Assembly (NCBI GenBank): GCA_963830565.1
Contig: CAWHMO010000005.1
Span: forward strand, 248,001-312,000
Source of the DNA: DATFDN01 sp963830565
GTDB taxonomy: Bacteria > Pseudomonadota > Alphaproteobacteria > Acetobacterales > Acetobacteraceae
Reading direction: 5' to 3'
Length of the DNA: 64,000 nucleotides
Part shown: one piece after another, positions 62,816-64,000 of the stretch
How positions within the stretch are numbered: position 1 is the first letter of the stretch
Layout: each line of letters starts with the position of its first letter
Notes under the pieces: model-generated
Seen by the model: the letters and a program-made list of their open reading frames with translations, nothing else
Database searches by the model: none
Told to the model about the DNA's origin: nothing
Position numbers and translations under genes: made by a program

Positions 62816-64000
62816 TCACCGGCGCCACCATCCGCGCTTGCGCTCGGCGGGAGGCGCGGTCGTCGCATCGACCAGGACCGGCCTGATCGCCGGTTCGGCC
62901 GGGGTGGGTTCCTCTGCCGGCGCCGCAAGCGTCTCGGGCGCGATTGGCGCCAAGTCTGGACCGTCCTCATGCACGGTCCCGCTCGCGACCGGCGCTTCCC
63001 CGGCATCCGGTGCGACATCCGGTTCGGCCAATGTCGCTTCCAATGCCGTCGCGGGCTCGGGTGCGATATCCGCCACCGGCTCCGGGGCGGCTTCTGGTTC
63101 GATGACGCGGGGCAGGGCAGGGGCCGCCAGTGCGGTGACGGCCTCCTGTTCGGCTCGTTCCAGCGCGTCGAAAATGTCAAACGCCTGCCCGCCGAACGGG
63201 TCGGCCGGGGTCGGGCCGACATAGGCCGGCAGGTAGGGCTGTTCGGCACCCAAGGCGGCCACCTCGGGCAGGGTTTCCTCGGCGCGGCGGCGACGCGGGC
63301 CTCGTCGGCCACGGCGGCGGTTGCCCCGGGGATCGTCGCCGCCCGCGGCCGCCTCGGCGTGCTCGGGAACTCCCTCGACGTGCGACGGATCGGGAGTTTC
63401 GCCGGTGGTCGAGGGACTCTCGACGGCTCCGATCTCCGTGGACGCGATTTCGGTCGGGCCGACCTCGACGGGACCCGCCTCCCCGTCGATCTCCTCGGAA
63501 CCGTCCTCCGATCCTGCCTCTGCCTCCGCGTCCGTCCCGTTCTCTGGCCGGCCGCCGCGCCGCCTCCTTCGGCGGCGCTTGCGGCGACGCTCGCTTTCCG
63601 CCGCGGCGTCAGTTGCGGCCCCGCCGGCCGGCTCATCTTCCTGGATGTCGCTTCCTTGCGCCACGATCTCGAGTTCGGCGTCCTCCGCCTCCTCGACCTC
63701 GGCCGCCTCATCCGCGTCCTCGTCGGACCTGGGCTCCGCGCTGGCTCCGGCCTCAGGGCGCACCGCGACGGGGAGATCGGAGGCGAGCTGGGCGCGCACG
63801 CGCTCGATCCTGAAGTGTGGCGCGATCATCGCGTCGTCACCGATGAAGGTCACGCGCATGGCGTAACGCCGCTCGATCTCCCCCAGTCGGTCGCGCTTCT
63901 GATTGAGGATGTACATCGCCACCGGCAGGGCGACATGGACCACCACCTCGGCCGCGCGGCGCTTCGCGGCCTCTTCCTCGATCCCGCGCAGGACGTGGAT
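62816..64000 (-). CDS. rne: Ribonuclease E/G family protein, C-terminal part (gene continues beyond window)
   Basis: The visible part starts inside the catalytic core: VVVHVALPVAMYILNQKRDRLGEIERRYAMRVTFIGDD is the conserved end of the RNase E/G DNase-I-like and small domains. The remainder, about 320 residues, is the disordered degradosome scaffold. It contains acidic stretches, two arginine-rich RNA-binding patches (RRRKRRRRRRRGG and RRRGRRGPRRRR), Ala/Pro/Glu-rich sequence and the end RKRGWWRR. RNase E starts mRNA decay and processes rRNA and tRNA. The 5' part lies to the right of the window. Confidence 0.93.
   Translation of the reverse strand: MHVLRGIEEEAAKRRAAEVVVHVALPVAMYILNQKRDRLGEIERRYAMRVTFIGDDAMIAPHFRIERVRAQLASDLPVAVRPEAGASAEPRSDEDADEAAEVEEAEDAELEIVAQGSDIQEDEPAGGAATDAAAESERRRKRRRRRRRGGRPENGTDAEAEAGSEDGSEEIDGEAGPVEVGPTEIASTEIGAVESPSTTGETPDPSHVEGVPEHAEAAAGGDDPRGNRRRGRRGPRRRRAEETLPEVAALGAEQPYLPAYVGPTPADPFGGQAFDIFDALERAEQEAVTALAAPALPRVIEPEAAPEPVADIAPEPATALEATLAEPDVAPDAGEAPVASGTVHEDGPDLAPIAPETLAAPAEEPTPAEPAIRPVLVDATTAPPAERKRGWWRR

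Noticed and set aside
62816..63660. Low-complexity block near the right end as a DNA repeat array
   Set aside because: It encodes the disordered Ala/Pro/Glu- and Arg-rich tail of RNase E and has no regular DNA unit.

Overview
The window is a GC-rich bacterial chromosome segment, most likely from an alphaproteobacterium (Rhodospirillales/Acetobacterales-like). This rests on the ispH-thrB-rnhA gene order, the DUF6494, DUF2237 and DUF1127 proteins, a GTTC-N7-GTTC LexA box typical of Alphaproteobacteria, and dispersed palindromic repeats of an alphaproteobacterial style. No rRNA, tRNA, CRISPR array, transposase or integrase was found.

Layout. 0-3 kb: trpG-trpD, a CBS-domain protein and a CitE-like lyase. 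3-6.6 kb: livG-livF-livH-livM branched-chain amino-acid or amide uptake genes. 6.6-8.3 kb: secreted cupin, CcdA-like thiol transporter and periplasmic thioredoxin. 8.4-14.6 kb: VOC protein, ispH-thrB-rnhA operon, lipoprotein, ABM monooxygenase, DUF1127, ArsR regulator and DUF4239 membrane protein. 14.9-17.3 kb: an alkylation-response operon (ada, an uncharacterised 2OG-Fe(II) oxygenase, alkB). 17.4-22.2 kb: tandem glycine riboswitch and gcvT-gcvH-gcvP. 22.2-27.1 kb: sugar ABC transporter and pobA. 27.1-28.2 kb: threonine aldolase.

28.2-38.3 kb is an accessory zone interleaved with intact genes (nrdA, DUF2237, an M20 amidohydrolase). It holds a frameshifted RelB/ParD-ParE module, an intact BrnT-BrnA pair, a multiply frameshifted HEPN/Toprim gene, a divergent frameshifted gene with a HEPN-type RxxxxH motif, a shattered phospholipase-D-like gene, and a frameshifted two-TM protein. 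The HEPN pair lies exactly between the 3' end of intact nrdA and a second, diverged copy of the last 21 codons of nrdA. That copy is the best evidence for a cassette insertion at the nrdA 3' end. nrdA itself has a well-spaced pair of NrdR boxes, with a LexA box further upstream.

38.2-51.4 kb: NAD(P)-binding protein, GH15 enzyme, SMP-30 lactonase, a Dpp/Opp-type peptide transporter operon interrupted by an MFS gene, an Xre/RES toxin-antitoxin pair and an M20 hydrolase. 51.4-57.1 kb: a pentapeptide-repeat/ion-channel-like protein, two small lipoproteins, an Lhr-type helicase with PdeM, and a DsrE protein. 57.1-64 kb: a branched-chain-type binding protein, DUF6494, phoB-phoU-pstB, an HpcH/HpaI aldolase, a PhyH dioxygenase and the 3' part of RNase E.

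Caution: six otherwise well-conserved genes (CitE-like lyase, threonine aldolase, M20 hydrolase, binding protein, pstB, HpcH/HpaI aldolase) each carry one apparent frameshift, always in the sense of one extra base. Residual sequencing error is therefore possible, and single frameshifts should not be read as gene death without read support. Genes with three or more lesions are more credible as real decay.
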